Origin: Oscillospiraceae bacterium
GTDB taxonomy: Bacteria > Bacillota > Clostridia > Oscillospirales > JAAYXM01
Length of the DNA: 33,461 nt
Direction: 5' to 3'
Assembly: GCA_017409405.1 (NCBI GenBank)
Contig: JAFQSU010000061.1
Location: forward strand, 1 to 33,461
Part shown: positions 33,243 to 33,461 of the stretch, piece after piece
How the letters are laid out: every line of letters begins with the position of its first letter
Position numbering within the stretch: position 1 is the first letter of the stretch
Translations under genes and position numbers: made by a program
The notes under the pieces: model-generated
What the model was told of the DNA's origin: nothing
Database searches by the model: none
What the model saw: only the letters and a program-made list of their open reading frames with translations

Positions 33243-33461
33243 AGACTGTCCAAAAAGGTGTGAGATTGTCCGAATGGAACCCGAAGGTGTATGTGTATAC
33301 TCCGAGAGGTGACATTCGGACAAAATAAGCGGAAAATCCCTTGAAGTTCGACACTTCAAGGGATTTTAAATATGCGTGCATTTGCTTTTGGTCAATGTTT
33401 GTTTTACTAAAAAACTTTCCTTTATCTTTTCTCCGCTTATGTTCTCGCACCTTTTTCGACA
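33243..33461. repeat. MITE-like inverted-repeat element, nearly complete copy
   Basis: The outer inverted repeat agactgtccaaaaaggtg (33243) matches the complement of tctcgcacctttttcgaca (33443 to the window end). Inside are a gtccgaatg / cattcggac stem, a 13-bp hairpin identical to that at position 15, and an ataagcgg / ccgcttat pair. The second copy begins mid-element at position 1. It is strongly self-complementary and apparently non-coding. The predicted full length is about 223 nt. Confidence 0.75.

Noticed and set aside
33169-33450. 93-codon leftward reading through the terminal inverted-repeat element
   Set aside because: It follows the self-complementary element and its hairpins, has no RBS, and the other copy at position 1 has its own substitutions and an indel. 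Better explained as a non-coding repeat.
1-33461. Circular molecule with terminal redundancy
   Set aside because: The end repeats are similar but not identical (substitutions and an indel after the first 70 nt), so they are two copies of a dispersed element rather than an overlap.
33243-33461. CRISPR or similar array anywhere in the window
   Set aside because: The repeats seen are palindromic, irregularly spaced and of varied composition. There are no regularly spaced spacers and no cas-like genes.

Overview
The window reads as chromosomal DNA of an uncultured, Gram-positive-type Clostridia (gut Oscillospiraceae-like) bacterium. The evidence is the strong GGAGG ribosome binding sites, TTGACA/TATAAT-type promoters with 17-18 nt spacers, a T-box leader, SLH-anchored surface proteins, AraC/LysR/MerR regulators and many short intergenic palindromic repeats. 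It is probably a metagenomic contig. Both ends lie inside diverged copies of the same small inverted-repeat element, which is where short-read assemblies typically break. This placement is inferred from sequence style, not from a database match.

Region 1 (1-21.6 kb) is a glycan-degradation locus. It holds two cytoplasmic GH20-type beta-hexosaminidases (194-2392 minus; 7869-9731 plus), two paralogous AraC regulators (2592-3452 and 6601-7470, both minus), an 826-aa secreted protein (3968-6448), and a 3927-aa surface protein (9756-21539). The giant carries a signal peptide, nine copies of a beta-rich module mostly paired with Big_2-like Ig domains, a heparinase II/III-type polysaccharide lyase, a further Ig-like domain, an acidic Thr/Ser/Pro linker and three SLH domains. 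The GH20 at 7869 and the giant form an operon (24 nt gap). This operon and the 826-aa gene share a nearly identical upstream box and promoter, which suggests one AraC-controlled regulon. The inferred flow is that the wall-anchored lyase cuts an extracellular amino-sugar-containing polysaccharide, modules of the giant and of the secreted protein bind it, and cytoplasmic GH20 enzymes finish the oligosaccharides. No transporter is present in the window.

Region 2 (21.6-27.2 kb) is housekeeping. It contains a divergent-PAP2 (DUF212) membrane protein, a stand-alone trpB under a tRNA-Trp T-box, a small PQ-loop membrane protein divergent from a LysR regulator, and an rsmE-rluB pair for rRNA modification.

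Region 3 (27.2-33.2 kb) holds three leftward surface genes (a 961-aa SLH protein, a 462-aa SLH protein and a lipoprotein) and a divergent MerR/GyrI-type regulator.

Dispersed repeats of two families, the 'gtcattctgagc...gaagaatctc' type and the 'ccttcccctcaaggggaagg' type, fill the intergenic spaces of region 1. They bracket both AraC genes, and one copy lies in frame inside the SLH coding region of the giant. No tRNA, rRNA, CRISPR array, IS transposase or phage gene was seen.
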